DNA of 64,000 nucleotides, from the NCBI GenBank assembly GCA_947626905.1, contig CANQUE010000002.1, positions 1 to 64,000 of the forward strand. The letters are read 5' to 3'. Position numbers and translations under genes: made by a program. The notes below the pieces were generated by a model. It did not search any database and was not told the DNA's origin. It saw only the letters and a program-made list of their open reading frames with translations. Of the stretch, positions 7,591-15,737 are shown piece after piece (within the stretch, counting starts at the first letter, position 1; each line of letters opens with the position of its first letter). Source of the stretch: an uncultured Oscillospiraceae bacterium. Lineage in GTDB: Bacteria > Bacillota > Clostridia > Oscillospirales > Oscillospiraceae.

Positions 7591-8084
7591 TTCTCTGTCT
7601 GCCTCCTAAGTTTTGTTTTCTCTATGACGTCATGGATGATCTCCCGGGGCACGAAATCCGAAAGGTCTGCCCCGTAAGCGGCCATTTCCTTCACCACAGT
7701 GGAGCTCAGGAAGGTGTATTTCTCGCTGGAAGTGAGGAAAAGCGTGTCCAGATTGGGGTTCATCTTCTTGTTCACCAGAGCGATCTGGAACTCATAATCG
7801 AAGTCCGACACCGCCCGCAGTCCCTTCACCACCACCGCGCAGTCCAGGCTCTTGGCGTATTCCGCCAGCAGCAGATCCGTGGTGGCCACCTCCACGTTCC
7901 CCAGCCGCTCGGTGGACCGGCGGACCATGTCCATCCGTTCTTCGATGGTGAACATAGGGGTCTTTTCCCTGTTTTTCATCACACATACGATCACCCGGTC
8001 AAAAATGCGGGCGGCCCGGCGGATGATGTTCAGATGGCCCAGTGTGATGGGGTCGAAGCTGCCGGGATAGATGGCTGTGGTCAT
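7587..8084 (-). CDS. coaD: Phosphopantetheine adenylyltransferase
   Basis: A 165-residue enzyme of coenzyme A synthesis, joining 4'-phosphopantetheine and ATP to dephospho-CoA. The nucleotidyltransferase motif is intact (YPGSFDPITLGHLNII, T/HxGH type), as is the C-terminal SSTVVKEMAAYGADLSDFVP segment. Length matches the family. GGAGAG precedes the ATG. It overlaps both neighbours by 4 nt in the uvrC-rsmD-coaD chain; the rsmD-coaD pairing is common in bacteria. Confidence 0.98.
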   Translation of the reverse strand: MTTAIYPGSFDPITLGHLNIIRRAARIFDRVIVCVMKNREKTPMFTIEERMDMVRRSTERLGNVEVATTDLLLAEYAKSLDCAVVVKGLRAVSDFDYEFQIALVNKKMNPNLDTLFLTSSEKYTFLSSTVVKEMAAYGADLSDFVPREIIHDVIEKTKLRRQTEK

Positions 8085-8620
8085 GCTCGCTCTCTCCTGT
8101 ATGTGGTCAGGGAAATCTTGCCGTAGTGGTAGGCTCTGCCAGGCACATAGGGCGGCGCGGCCTCCGGCAGAGGCTCGCCGCGCATACTTTCGACAAGTAT
8201 TATACCACCATCGTTTAAGATGTCAAATTGAAATGCGCGTTGGAGGATCTTGTCATACAGCCCGGCGTGATAGGGCGGGTCCATGAATACCAGGTCGAAT
8301 TTCTCGCAGCCGGCCAGATATTCCGCCGCGTCGGCCCGGATCACCGGGGCCTGCATCCGGCAGATCTCCAGATTTTTCCGCACCAGAGCCAACGACGCCG
8401 GCGCGTTGTCCACGAAAACGCACTCCCTGGCCCCCCGGCTCAGCGCCTCGATCCCCAGTTGGCCGGTGCCGGCGAACAGATCCAGCACCCGCCGGCCGGG
8501 CACGTCAAACTGCACGATGCTGAAAATGGCCTCCTTCACCATGTCGGTGGTAGGACGGACGGCCATATCCTTCGGCTCCGCCAGCTTCCGGCCCCGGGCC
8601 GTTCCGGTGATGACTCTCAT
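8081..8620 (-). CDS. rsmD: 16S rRNA (guanine966-N2)-methyltransferase
   Basis: A 179-residue SAM-dependent methyltransferase modifying G966 of 16S rRNA. It opens with MRVITGTARGRKL, typical of RsmD, followed by RPTTDMVKEAIFSI, the SAM-binding DLFAGTGQLGIEAL and the catalytic MDPPY motif (family N/DPPY). It overlaps uvrC and coaD by 4 nt each. Confidence 0.97.
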   Translation of the reverse strand: MRVITGTARGRKLAEPKDMAVRPTTDMVKEAIFSIVQFDVPGRRVLDLFAGTGQLGIEALSRGARECVFVDNAPASLALVRKNLEICRMQAPVIRADAAEYLAGCEKFDLVFMDPPYHAGLYDKILQRAFQFDILNDGGIILVESMRGEPLPEAAPPYVPGRAYHYGKISLTTYRRERA

Positions 8621-10440
8621 AGCCCCTCTCCCTTTCCGTGGAAGTGCTCATATACCGCCCGGGCCGTGCCCTTCGGCACCGCCGCGGCCAGCGCCTCCTC
8701 CGAGGCGGCGGCAATGGCCTTCACGCTTTTGAACCGCTTCAACAGCTCCGCCCGGCGTTTGGGGCCCACTCCTGGGATCTCCTCCAGCGCGGAGCCGATG
8801 GTCTTTTTCCGCAGCGTCTTGTGATAGCCCACGGCCGTCCGGTGGGTCTCCTCCTGGATGTTCCCCACCAGAGCGAATACCGACGGATAACCGCCCAGGC
8901 CGATCTCCCGCCCCGCCGTGTCGGTGAGGGCCCGGGTGCGGTGGCGTTCGTCCTTTACCATGCCGAAAATCGGGATCTCCGGATGGCCCTGCTGGGCCGC
9001 GGCCCGCACCGCCGCCGCCACCTGGCCCACGCCGCCGTCGATCAGCAGCAGATCCGGCAGGGGCGCGAATTTCTCGTCCCCCTCCCCGTATCGGGCCAGC
9101 CGCCGGCTCACCGCCTCATACATGCTGGCAAAGTCGTCCTGGTGGGCGACGGTCTTCATCTTGAATTTTCTGTACCGGCTCCGGGCGGGCTTGCCGTCCT
9201 GGAACACCACCATAGACGCCACGATGCCGAAATCCCCGGTGTTGGAGATATCGAACGACTCGATCCGGTGGATGGGGCTGTCCAGACCCAGCATTTTTTG
9301 CAGCCACTCCAAGGTCTTGATCCGCCGCTCCGTTTCGCTCTCGGCCCGGGCGCTCTCCTCCCGGGCGTTCCGCGCGGCGGCCTCCAGAAGCTCCCGCTTC
9401 ACCCCCCGCTGGGGCGCCACCAGCTCCACCTTGTGGCCGGCGGACTGGCTCAAAAGCTCCGCCAGCGGTCCCGCGTCCTCGATCTCCACCGGCAGCAGCA
9501 CCGTCCGGGGCCAGGCGCCCCGCCGGGCATAGTACTGCCGCACCAGGGCGGACACCGCCGCGGCGTCGTCCTCCAGAGGCTCCGCCAGCAGCTCCAGGTC
9601 TTTTCCCGCCAAGTCCCCCTCGGCGTAGTGGAGCACCACGAAGGCGCATCGCGCGCCACGGCAGAATCCTACCGCGTCCACATCCGCCCGGGCGGCCTTC
9701 AGGACGGTCTGACGGTTGTTGAGCTCCCGCACCGCCATCAGCCGGTCCCGGAGCGCGGCCGCCTTCTCGAACCGGAGCTGCTCCGCCGCCTGGGTCATCT
9801 CCGCCTCCAGGGAGCTCATCAGCTCCTTGGCCCCGCCGGAGAGCAGCTGCACCGCCTGGGCGAGGCGGCGGCGGTATTCCTCTCCGTCCGGTTCTCCCCG
9901 GCACCAGCCCTCGCAGGCGCCGATGTGGTGGTTCAGGCAGGGCCTCTCCCGCCCGATATCCCGGGGGAATTGCCGGCCGCAGGTGGGCAGGCGCAGGGCC
10001 TTGGCCAGGGCGTTCAGTATGCCGTGGCTCACGCCCCGCCCGCCATAGGGGCCAAAGTATTTTGCCCCGTCGGAGGCCACCCGGTTCACGATGGTGAACC
10101 GGGGATACTCCTGCCGCATATCCAGGCGGAGATAGGGATAGGTCTTATCGTCCCGCAGGAGGATGTTGTAGTGGGGCTTGTGGCGTTTGATGAGGCTGTT
10201 TTCCAGCATCAGCGCCTCAAACTCCGACGCCGCCACGATCACGGAAAAGTCCTCCACATGGCTGACCATAGCCGCCACCTTGGGCAGGTGTTCCCCCCGG
10301 AAATAGCTGGTGACCCGGTTTTTCAGGGCCTTGGCCTTGCCCACATAGATGACCTCCCCGGCGGCGTCGAGCATGATGTAAACGCCGGGGAGCAGCGGGA
10401 GCTTATTGGCTTTTTCGCGCAGGGCCGCTATTTTGTCCAT
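8617..10440 (-). CDS. uvrC: Excinuclease ABC subunit C
   Basis: A 607-residue nuclease making both incisions around UvrAB-marked DNA damage. The N-terminal GIY-YIG domain is visible (LPGVYIMLD...VIYVGKAKALKNRV). A UvrBC-like helical region lies around residues 200-240. The RNase-H-like domain follows (ESFDISNTGDFGIVASMVVF; LLIDGGVGQ). The C-terminal helix-hairpin-helix region is IPGVGPKRRAELLKRF. First gene of the uvrC-rsmD-coaD-coiled-coil operon. Its start lies just after the HPr terminator. Confidence 0.98.
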   Translation of the reverse strand: MDKIAALREKANKLPLLPGVYIMLDAAGEVIYVGKAKALKNRVTSYFRGEHLPKVAAMVSHVEDFSVIVAASEFEALMLENSLIKRHKPHYNILLRDDKTYPYLRLDMRQEYPRFTIVNRVASDGAKYFGPYGGRGVSHGILNALAKALRLPTCGRQFPRDIGRERPCLNHHIGACEGWCRGEPDGEEYRRRLAQAVQLLSGGAKELMSSLEAEMTQAAEQLRFEKAAALRDRLMAVRELNNRQTVLKAARADVDAVGFCRGARCAFVVLHYAEGDLAGKDLELLAEPLEDDAAAVSALVRQYYARRGAWPRTVLLPVEIEDAGPLAELLSQSAGHKVELVAPQRGVKRELLEAAARNAREESARAESETERRIKTLEWLQKMLGLDSPIHRIESFDISNTGDFGIVASMVVFQDGKPARSRYRKFKMKTVAHQDDFASMYEAVSRRLARYGEGDEKFAPLPDLLLIDGGVGQVAAAVRAAAQQGHPEIPIFGMVKDERHRTRALTDTAGREIGLGGYPSVFALVGNIQEETHRTAVGYHKTLRKKTIGSALEEIPGVGPKRRAELLKRFKSVKAIAAASEEALAAAVPKGTARAVYEHFHGKGEGL

Positions 10441-10465
10441 GACCGCTCACTTTCACAGACAGCAA

Positions 10466-10495
10466 GAAAGGGTGTGCTCGTCACACACCCTTTTT
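10466..10495. terminator. Terminator between ptsH and uvrC
   Basis: GGGTGTG-CTCGTCA-CACACCC with AAA/TTTTT flanks on both sides, so it can act in both directions; its position suits the end of the minus-strand HPr gene. Confidence 0.8.
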
Positions 10496-10510
10496 CTTGC
10501 AGATACAAAC

Positions 10511-10774
10511 TCACTCAGCAAACTCTTTGTCAATGAGATCCGTCAGCGTTTCCACCGCTTCGTTCTCATCGGGTCCGTCGGCAATGATGTTGACGGTCGT
10601 GCCCTTGACGATCCCAAGAGACAGGACGCCAAGCAGGCTCTTCGCGTTCACGCGGCGATCCTCTTTCTCAATCCAGATGACACTTTTGAATTCATTGGCC
10701 TTCTGGATGAAGAAAGTAGCGGGCCGGGCATGCAGGCCTACCTGATTGTTGATGGTAACTTCATGATTGATCAT
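10511..10774 (-). CDS. ptsH: HPr family phosphocarrier protein
   Basis: An 87-residue HPr. The phosphorylated histidine is in VGLHARPATFF (His15). The regulatory serine is in NAKSLLGVLSLG (Ser46), the HPr kinase target in Firmicutes. It relays phosphate from enzyme I to sugar permeases and, when Ser-phosphorylated, is the CcpA co-regulator. The gene stands alone, without ptsI nearby. Because the active-site His is present it is HPr rather than Crh. Confidence 0.95.
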   Translation of the reverse strand: MINHEVTINNQVGLHARPATFFIQKANEFKSVIWIEKEDRRVNAKSLLGVLSLGIVKGTTVNIIADGPDENEAVETLTDLIDKEFAE

Positions 10775-10810
10775 GGGTACACCGATCCTTTACACTGAAA
10801 AGTTTACTAT

Positions 10811-10839
10811 ACTTTATCAAAAAAATCGCCAGTTCGCAA
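10811..10839 (-). promoter_or_regulatory. Possible promoter of ptsH
   Basis: On the minus strand TTGCGA, 17-nt spacer, TAAAGT. Each box matches 4 of 6 consensus bases. The AT-rich setting supports it but the match is weak. Confidence 0.3.
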
Positions 10840-10906
10840 ATGTTTTACAGCATTTTTCCAATGATTTGTAGGAATGCACAGTCAACATAGAATTCCATGA
10901 AATCTT

Positions 10907-13282
10907 TTATTTCAGTTCCACAACGGTAACGCCGGTTTCCCCCTCGCCGTAACGGCCAAGGCGGTAGCTTTTCACCATGCGGCTGCGCTTGAGCAGCTGC
11001 TGCACCGCCGTTCGGAGGGCTCCTGTCCCCTTCCCGTGGATAATGGTGACCGTCTGTAAGCGGGCGGCGGACGCAGCGTCCAAATACCGCTCCACCGCCA
11101 ATGTGGCCTCATCGGCCATCATCCCCCGCACATCCAGCTCCCGCGCCACGGACGCGGACCGCAGCGACGCGCCGGAATGGGCGGAAAGGGAGATTTTTTT
11201 CTTTCCCGGCTTCTCCACCAGGTTCACCTCGTCCGCTTTCACGGTGAGCTTCATGATCCCCGCCTGCAGGGAGAGCGTGCCGTTGGCGTTGACGGCGATG
11301 ACCTCCGCCTGCGAGCCGGTGGAGAGCAGCTCCACCGTGTCCCCGGCGGCGATGGGACGGCTGGGCGTCTTTTTCTGGGGCGCGGCGGCGATCTCCTCCC
11401 GGCTGCGGACGGCCTCCTCCGCCAGATTCAGCTTCCGGCGCAATTCCGCCCGGGCCTCGTTCACCCGCTGGTGGTCGGCCTCCTCCAGGCTCATGGCGCG
11501 CTCCCGGTCGATCTGGCGATACGCCTCGTCGGCGGCGGCCCGAGCCTCTTTGATGATGCGCTCCGCATCCCGGCGGGCCTTGATCTCCGCCTTCTCCAGG
11601 CGCACCTCCAGCTCCCGCCGCATCCGCTCGGCCTTGGCCGCGTCCTCCTGGGCGGCCCGGCTGGCCCGCTCCCGGGCCTCGGTCTCCCGCTCCATGGCGA
11701 CCCGCTGGGCCTCCAGGCGTTCAATGGTCTTTTCAAAATCCGTGCTGCCCGCGTCGATGCGCCGTCCGGCGTCGGCGATGATGCTCTCCGGCAGGCCCAG
11801 ACGCCGGCTGATGGCAAAGGCGTTGGATTTGCCAGGGATGCCCACCAGCAGCCGGTAAGTGGGCCGAAGCGTCTGCACGTCGAACTCGCAGGAGGCGTTG
11901 GCCACACCCTGGGTGTTGGTGGCGTATACCTTCAGCTCCGCGTAGTGGGTGGTGGCCGCCAGCAGCGCCCCCGCCTTGCGGGCATACTCCAGGATAGAGA
12001 TGGCCAGGGCCGCCCCCTCCGTGGGATCGGTGCCCGCGCCCACCTCGTCCAGCAGCACCAGCGTTCCCGGCCCGCATTCGTTCAGGATGGCCACGATGTT
12101 CACCATGTGGCTGGAGAAGGTGGACAGGGACTGTTCGATGGATTGCTCGTCGCCTATGTCCGCCAGGATCTTCTCCACCACCGGCACGGCGCTGCCGTCC
12201 CCCGCCGGGATATGCAGCCCGCACCCGGCCATGGCGCACATCAGACCCAGGGTCTTCAACGTCACCGTCTTTCCGCCGGTATTGGGACCGGTGATGACCA
12301 GCGTGTCGAACGCGCCGCCCAGCGTCACGTCGATGGGCACCGCCGTGCCCTTGGGCAGCAGGGGGTGCCGGGCCTTTTTCAGGATCAGCTCTCCCCCGGT
12401 CAATAGGGGCTCTCCGCAGTTCAGATCATAGCTCAGCTCCGCCTTGGCGAAGATCATATCCAGCTCCGTCAGCACCGTGTAGTTCAGGTCGATGCCGCCC
12501 CGGGCGGCGGCGCAGTCGGCGCTCAGCTCCATAAGGATGCGCTCGATCTCCGCCTTCTCCCGGCCGCCCAGCTCTCTAAGCTCGTTGTTGGCCTTCACCA
12601 CCCCCATGGGCTCCACGAACAGGGTGGCGCCGCTGCCGCTCACATCGTGGACCAGGCCCGGCAGCTCGCCCCGTTTTTCCGCCCGCACCGGCACGACGAA
12701 CCGGCCGCCCCGCTGGGTGATGATGGGCTCCTGGAGCACCTTGGCGTAGCTGGGCGCGGTGATGATCTTCTGCAGGGCGTCCCGGGCCCGGGCGGAGGCG
12801 GCCCGCATCTTCCGGCGGATATCCGCCAGCTCCGGGCTGGCCCCGTCGGCGATCTCGTCCTCCCCGGTGATGGCGGTGGTGATCTTCTCCTCCAGGAACC
12901 GGTTGGGACTGACGGCGGTGAACAGCCGTTTCAGGCTGCCGCAGTCCCCCCGGCCGGAGGCATAGGAGCTCACCGCCCGGGCGCAGAAAAGCACCCCCGC
13001 GATATCCAGCAGCTCCCGGGTGTTCAGCATGCCTCCCCTGTCCGCCCGGGCCAGGGCCGGGCGCACGTCCTTCAGCCCCGAAAAGGAGGGGCTGCCCTTG
13101 GTCTCCACCAGGGTCTTGGCGGCGGTGGTGTCCGCCAGCCGCTCCCGGACGCGGTTCATGTCCGCCGTGGGCCGCAGCGCCCGGGCCAGGGCCTTGGCCC
13201 CGTCGGAAGCCGCCTTGGCCGCCAGCAGCTCCAGCACCGCCGGCAGTTCGATGGTCTGTAAGGATTTTTCGTAAAGGCTCAT
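10907..13282 (-). CDS. mutS2: MutS2 ATPase/Smr-domain protein (RqcU-type)
   Basis: A 791-residue MutS2. It has the MutS core and lever domains, the ATPase with Walker A ITGPNTGGKTV and the DEVGAGTDPTEGAAL loop, a long charged coiled coil (about 510-640) and a C-terminal Smr domain with LDVRGMMADEA and HGKGTGALR. MutS2 was described as suppressing recombination; in Bacillus it acts on collided ribosomes together with RqcH-type quality control. rqcH is also in this window. It begins 1 nt after recO ends, so they share a transcript. Confidence 0.97.
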   Translation of the reverse strand: MSLYEKSLQTIELPAVLELLAAKAASDGAKALARALRPTADMNRVRERLADTTAAKTLVETKGSPSFSGLKDVRPALARADRGGMLNTRELLDIAGVLFCARAVSSYASGRGDCGSLKRLFTAVSPNRFLEEKITTAITGEDEIADGASPELADIRRKMRAASARARDALQKIITAPSYAKVLQEPIITQRGGRFVVPVRAEKRGELPGLVHDVSGSGATLFVEPMGVVKANNELRELGGREKAEIERILMELSADCAAARGGIDLNYTVLTELDMIFAKAELSYDLNCGEPLLTGGELILKKARHPLLPKGTAVPIDVTLGGAFDTLVITGPNTGGKTVTLKTLGLMCAMAGCGLHIPAGDGSAVPVVEKILADIGDEQSIEQSLSTFSSHMVNIVAILNECGPGTLVLLDEVGAGTDPTEGAALAISILEYARKAGALLAATTHYAELKVYATNTQGVANASCEFDVQTLRPTYRLLVGIPGKSNAFAISRRLGLPESIIADAGRRIDAGSTDFEKTIERLEAQRVAMERETEARERASRAAQEDAAKAERMRRELEVRLEKAEIKARRDAERIIKEARAAADEAYRQIDRERAMSLEEADHQRVNEARAELRRKLNLAEEAVRSREEIAAAPQKKTPSRPIAAGDTVELLSTGSQAEVIAVNANGTLSLQAGIMKLTVKADEVNLVEKPGKKKISLSAHSGASLRSASVARELDVRGMMADEATLAVERYLDAASAARLQTVTIIHGKGTGALRTAVQQLLKRSRMVKSYRLGRYGEGETGVTVVELK

Positions 13283-13283
13283 A

Positions 13284-14027
13284 TCATTTCACACTCTTCC
13301 AATAATCCAGCGAGGAAAAGCCCCTGTCCAGCTGGTAGCGCACGAAAAGCTCCGCCGCCCGGCCCAGCCGCTCCAGCGAGGGCTCTGCCAGCGCGAAGGA
13401 AAACTCCTTTTTCGCCGGAGCGTTCACGATGTACCGCATAGCGGCCAGCGCCTCGGCGTCCAGGGCCACGGACGCCCCCTCGGTCCCCGGCGCGCATCCC
13501 GCGCAGTGGACCATGCCGGAGGCCGGGGAGAACATGGGCCCGTCCGGATCGGCCCGGCCGCATACGCCGCACCGGTCCACCTCCGGCTGGAACCCCTCCA
13601 GGCACATGAGCCGCAGCTCGAACACCGCCTTCACATGCTCCGGTCCGTATATCCCCCGGCTCAGAGCGTACAGGGCGTTCAGCCCCAGCTGCAGGGCCGG
13701 TCCGGCGCTCTGCTCCTCGGGACAGACCGTGTCCAGCAGCTCGGCGAAATAATTGCCCAAAGCCAGCTGGGCGATGTCCTCCCGCAGGCCCAAAAACTGC
13801 TCGATGGTGCTCCCCTCGTCGGCGGTCCACTTTCCCCGGTTGCCGAACAGCGTGAACTCCGACCAGCACAGCGCCTGGCTGGCCGCGCCCATGCGGCTTC
13901 CCTTGCGCAGCGCTCCCCTGGCCTTCACCGTCAGCTTTCCCTCCGGCCCTGTCAGCAGGGTGAGGATGCGGTCGGCCTCCTTATAGCGGACCTGACGCAG
14001 TACCAGGCCTCTGACCGTCTGAAACAT
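13284..14027 (-). CDS. recO: DNA repair protein RecO
   Basis: A 247-residue RecO, which loads RecA with RecR in gap repair. The N-terminal OB fold is MFQTVRGLVLRQVRYKEADR; the C-terminal zinc site has the four cysteines in CGVCGRADPDG and HCAGCAPG. Length is normal. No strong ribosome site is visible before the ATG. In related genomes recO usually follows era directly; here 334 nt of repeat-bearing sequence intervene. Confidence 0.96.
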   Translation of the reverse strand: MFQTVRGLVLRQVRYKEADRILTLLTGPEGKLTVKARGALRKGSRMGAASQALCWSEFTLFGNRGKWTADEGSTIEQFLGLREDIAQLALGNYFAELLDTVCPEEQSAGPALQLGLNALYALSRGIYGPEHVKAVFELRLMCLEGFQPEVDRCGVCGRADPDGPMFSPASGMVHCAGCAPGTEGASVALDAEALAAMRYIVNAPAKKEFSFALAEPSLERLGRAAELFVRYQLDRGFSSLDYWKSVK

Positions 14028-14064
14028 TCTATGTACCGTTCCCCGTCACAGGGACCTGCTGCGC

Positions 14065-14098
14065 CGGTATATCACCCAGCACAGAGGGTCCCCCGTAT
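14065..14098. repeat. 34-bp direct repeat, copy 1
   Basis: Identical to 14251-14284; begins CGGTATATCACCCAGCACAG. It bounds the recO side of the structured insert. Confidence 0.9.
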
Positions 14099-14250
14099 TT
14101 TGATCCGATCTGCTCGGCGGAAGTGAATCCCGCCGGCATGATCCAAAAGCCTGACGTGCTGCGGCTTTTGGATCTCACGCGCGGGAACGCCGCGCGGCTC
14201 GGCCTGACCGGCCTTCGCTCCACGACGGAAGGTCCCCGTCGCTCCACGCG

Positions 14251-14284
14251 CGGTATATCACCCAGCACAGAGGGTCCCCCGTAT
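14251..14284. repeat. 34-bp direct repeat, copy 2
   Basis: Identical to 14065-14098; lies on the era side of the structured insert. Confidence 0.9.
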
Positions 14285-14361
14285 CCAAAAACAGCTGCCA
14301 AAGCAGCTTCTGTTCCATCTCTATCACCCCGTCTTAGTCTTCCACGGCGGGGCGGCAAGTA

Positions 14362-15261
14362 TCACTCTTCGGTGAAGCCAAAATTTCGCAGCAGCGCGTC
14401 GGAATCCCGCCAGTTCTCCTTCACCTTCACCCAGGTCTGCAAAAACACCTTGGCGCCCATGAACCTTTCGATGTCCTGGCGGGCAAGCTCGCCGATGCGC
14501 TTGAGCATCGCGCCCTTTTTCCCGATGATGATGCCCTTGTGGGACTGCTTTTCGCAGTAGATGGTCACATCCATATCGATGATATCGCTGCCGTCATCCC
14601 GCCCGGCGAACTTCGTCACCACCACGGCGGTGCCATGGGGGATCTCCTTGTCCAGACACAGGAGCAGCTTTTCCCGGACGATCTCGGCGCAGATCTGCTT
14701 TTCCGGCTGGTCGCTGATCACATCGTCGGGGAACAGGGGCGGGCCGGGCAGCGCGAACTTGTCCAGCTCCTCCAGCAGCTCCTCCACCCCTTCGCCCGTC
14801 CGGGCGCTGATGGGCACCACGGCGGCGAAGTCATAGGCCTGGCTGTAAGCCGCGATCACCGGCAGAAGATCCCGCTTGTCCTCCAGCGCGTCCACCTTGT
14901 TGATGGCCAGCAGGGCGGGCACGCCGGTCTCCCGGATCCGGCCGATGAGTTTTTTCTCGATATCGCCGACGCCGGCCACCGGCTCCGCCATCAGCACCAC
15001 CGCGTCCACATCCGCCACGCTCTGGCGGACCACATTATCCATATAGCTTCCCAGCTTTGTCCGGGCCCGGTGAAAGCCGGGCGTATCGGCGAACACGAAC
15101 TGGGTCTGGCCCCGGCTGGCCACCGCCAGGATCCGGGTGCGGGTGGTCTGGGGCTTGGGCGACACGATGGCGATCTTCTCGCCCACCAGGGCGTTCGTCA
15201 GGGTGGATTTTCCCACATTGGGGCGGCCGCAGATCGTGATCATAGCCGTTTTTGTGATCAT
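14362..15261 (-). CDS. era: GTPase Era
   Basis: A 299-residue GTPase required for 16S rRNA maturation and 30S assembly. G1 is GRPNVGKST, G3 DTPG, G4 NKVD. The C-terminal KH domain reads KGIIIGKKGAMLKRIGELAR and binds the 3' end of 16S rRNA. I chose the ATG at 15261: it is 7 nt after GGAGG and overlaps the ybeY stop. The GTG at 15264 used by the track is closer to the SD. ybeY-era is a conserved pair. Confidence 0.98.
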   Translation of the reverse strand: MITKTAMITICGRPNVGKSTLTNALVGEKIAIVSPKPQTTRTRILAVASRGQTQFVFADTPGFHRARTKLGSYMDNVVRQSVADVDAVVLMAEPVAGVGDIEKKLIGRIRETGVPALLAINKVDALEDKRDLLPVIAAYSQAYDFAAVVPISARTGEGVEELLEELDKFALPGPPLFPDDVISDQPEKQICAEIVREKLLLCLDKEIPHGTAVVVTKFAGRDDGSDIIDMDVTIYCEKQSHKGIIIGKKGAMLKRIGELARQDIERFMGAKVFLQTWVKVKENWRDSDALLRNFGFTEE

Positions 15262-15737
15262 CACATATCCTCCGTCTGGGTGCCCGGTTCCAGATCGGCC
15301 ATTATGGCCTTTTCCCGGGCGCGCATTTCCTTTTTCATCGGACCCTCGTCCACATGGTCATAGCCGAGCAGATGCAGCACGCTGTGGACGGTGAGGTAGC
15401 TGATCTCATGGTCCGGCCCGTGGCCGAACTCGATCCCCTGGGCCCTAGCCCGGTCCACGTTCAGCACCATGTCCCCCAGCAGCAGCCGGCCCGTGGCCGG
15501 GTCCGTGTCCCCCATGGGGAAGCTCAGCACATCCGTGGGCTTGTCCACGTCCCGAAATTCCCGGTTGACCGTCTGGATGCCGGGATCGTCCGTCAGCAGC
15601 ACCGACAGCTCGCAGGGCTCGTCCACCTCTTCGGCCGCCAGCACCGCCGCCGCGGCGGCTTTGATCCGTCCCCGCAGCGCGGGCGGGCATTTGACGCCGT
15701 TCTCGCACCGCAGGCTCAGCTTCAGCTTTTCCATCAC
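15261..15737 (-). CDS. ybeY: Endoribonuclease YbeY (rRNA maturation)
   Basis: A 158-residue zinc endoribonuclease acting in 16S rRNA 3' processing and ribosome quality control. The metal site HSVLHLLGYDH (HxxxHxxxxxH) is intact, as is DKPTDVLSFP. The start is a GTG at 15737 or the next ATG at 15734; GGGAGGG suits either. It overlaps phoH and era by a few nucleotides. Confidence 0.97.
   Translation of the reverse strand: MMEKLKLSLRCENGVKCPPALRGRIKAAAAAVLAAEEVDEPCELSVLLTDDPGIQTVNREFRDVDKPTDVLSFPMGDTDPATGRLLLGDMVLNVDRARAQGIEFGHGPDHEISYLTVHSVLHLLGYDHVDEGPMKKEMRAREKAIMADLEPGTQTEDM

Larger units (their letters stand above)
14028..14361 (-). repeat. Repeat-bearing insert between era and recO
   Basis: A 334-nt stretch with no convincing gene. 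It contains a perfect 34-bp direct repeat (14065-14098 and 14251-14284) around about 150 nt packed with inverted repeats: GATCCAAAAGCC/GGCTTTTGGATC (14140-14174), CGCGCG/CGCGCG near 14177-14196, and GGCC-TGACC-GGCC. A minus-strand ORF across it reads YGGPSVLGDIP twice, but that is just the DNA repeat translated. It looks like a small structured interspersed element rather than a protein gene. Confidence 0.6.

Noticed and set aside
10511-10774. Crh instead of HPr
   Set aside because: The active-site histidine (GLHARPA) is present; Crh lacks it.
14029-14358. 109-residue minus-strand ORF with repeated YGGPSVLGDIP
   Set aside because: The peptide repeat is the translation of a 34-bp DNA repeat. 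Composition is Arg/Pro-rich and there is no SD or family resemblance, so it was treated as a DNA element.
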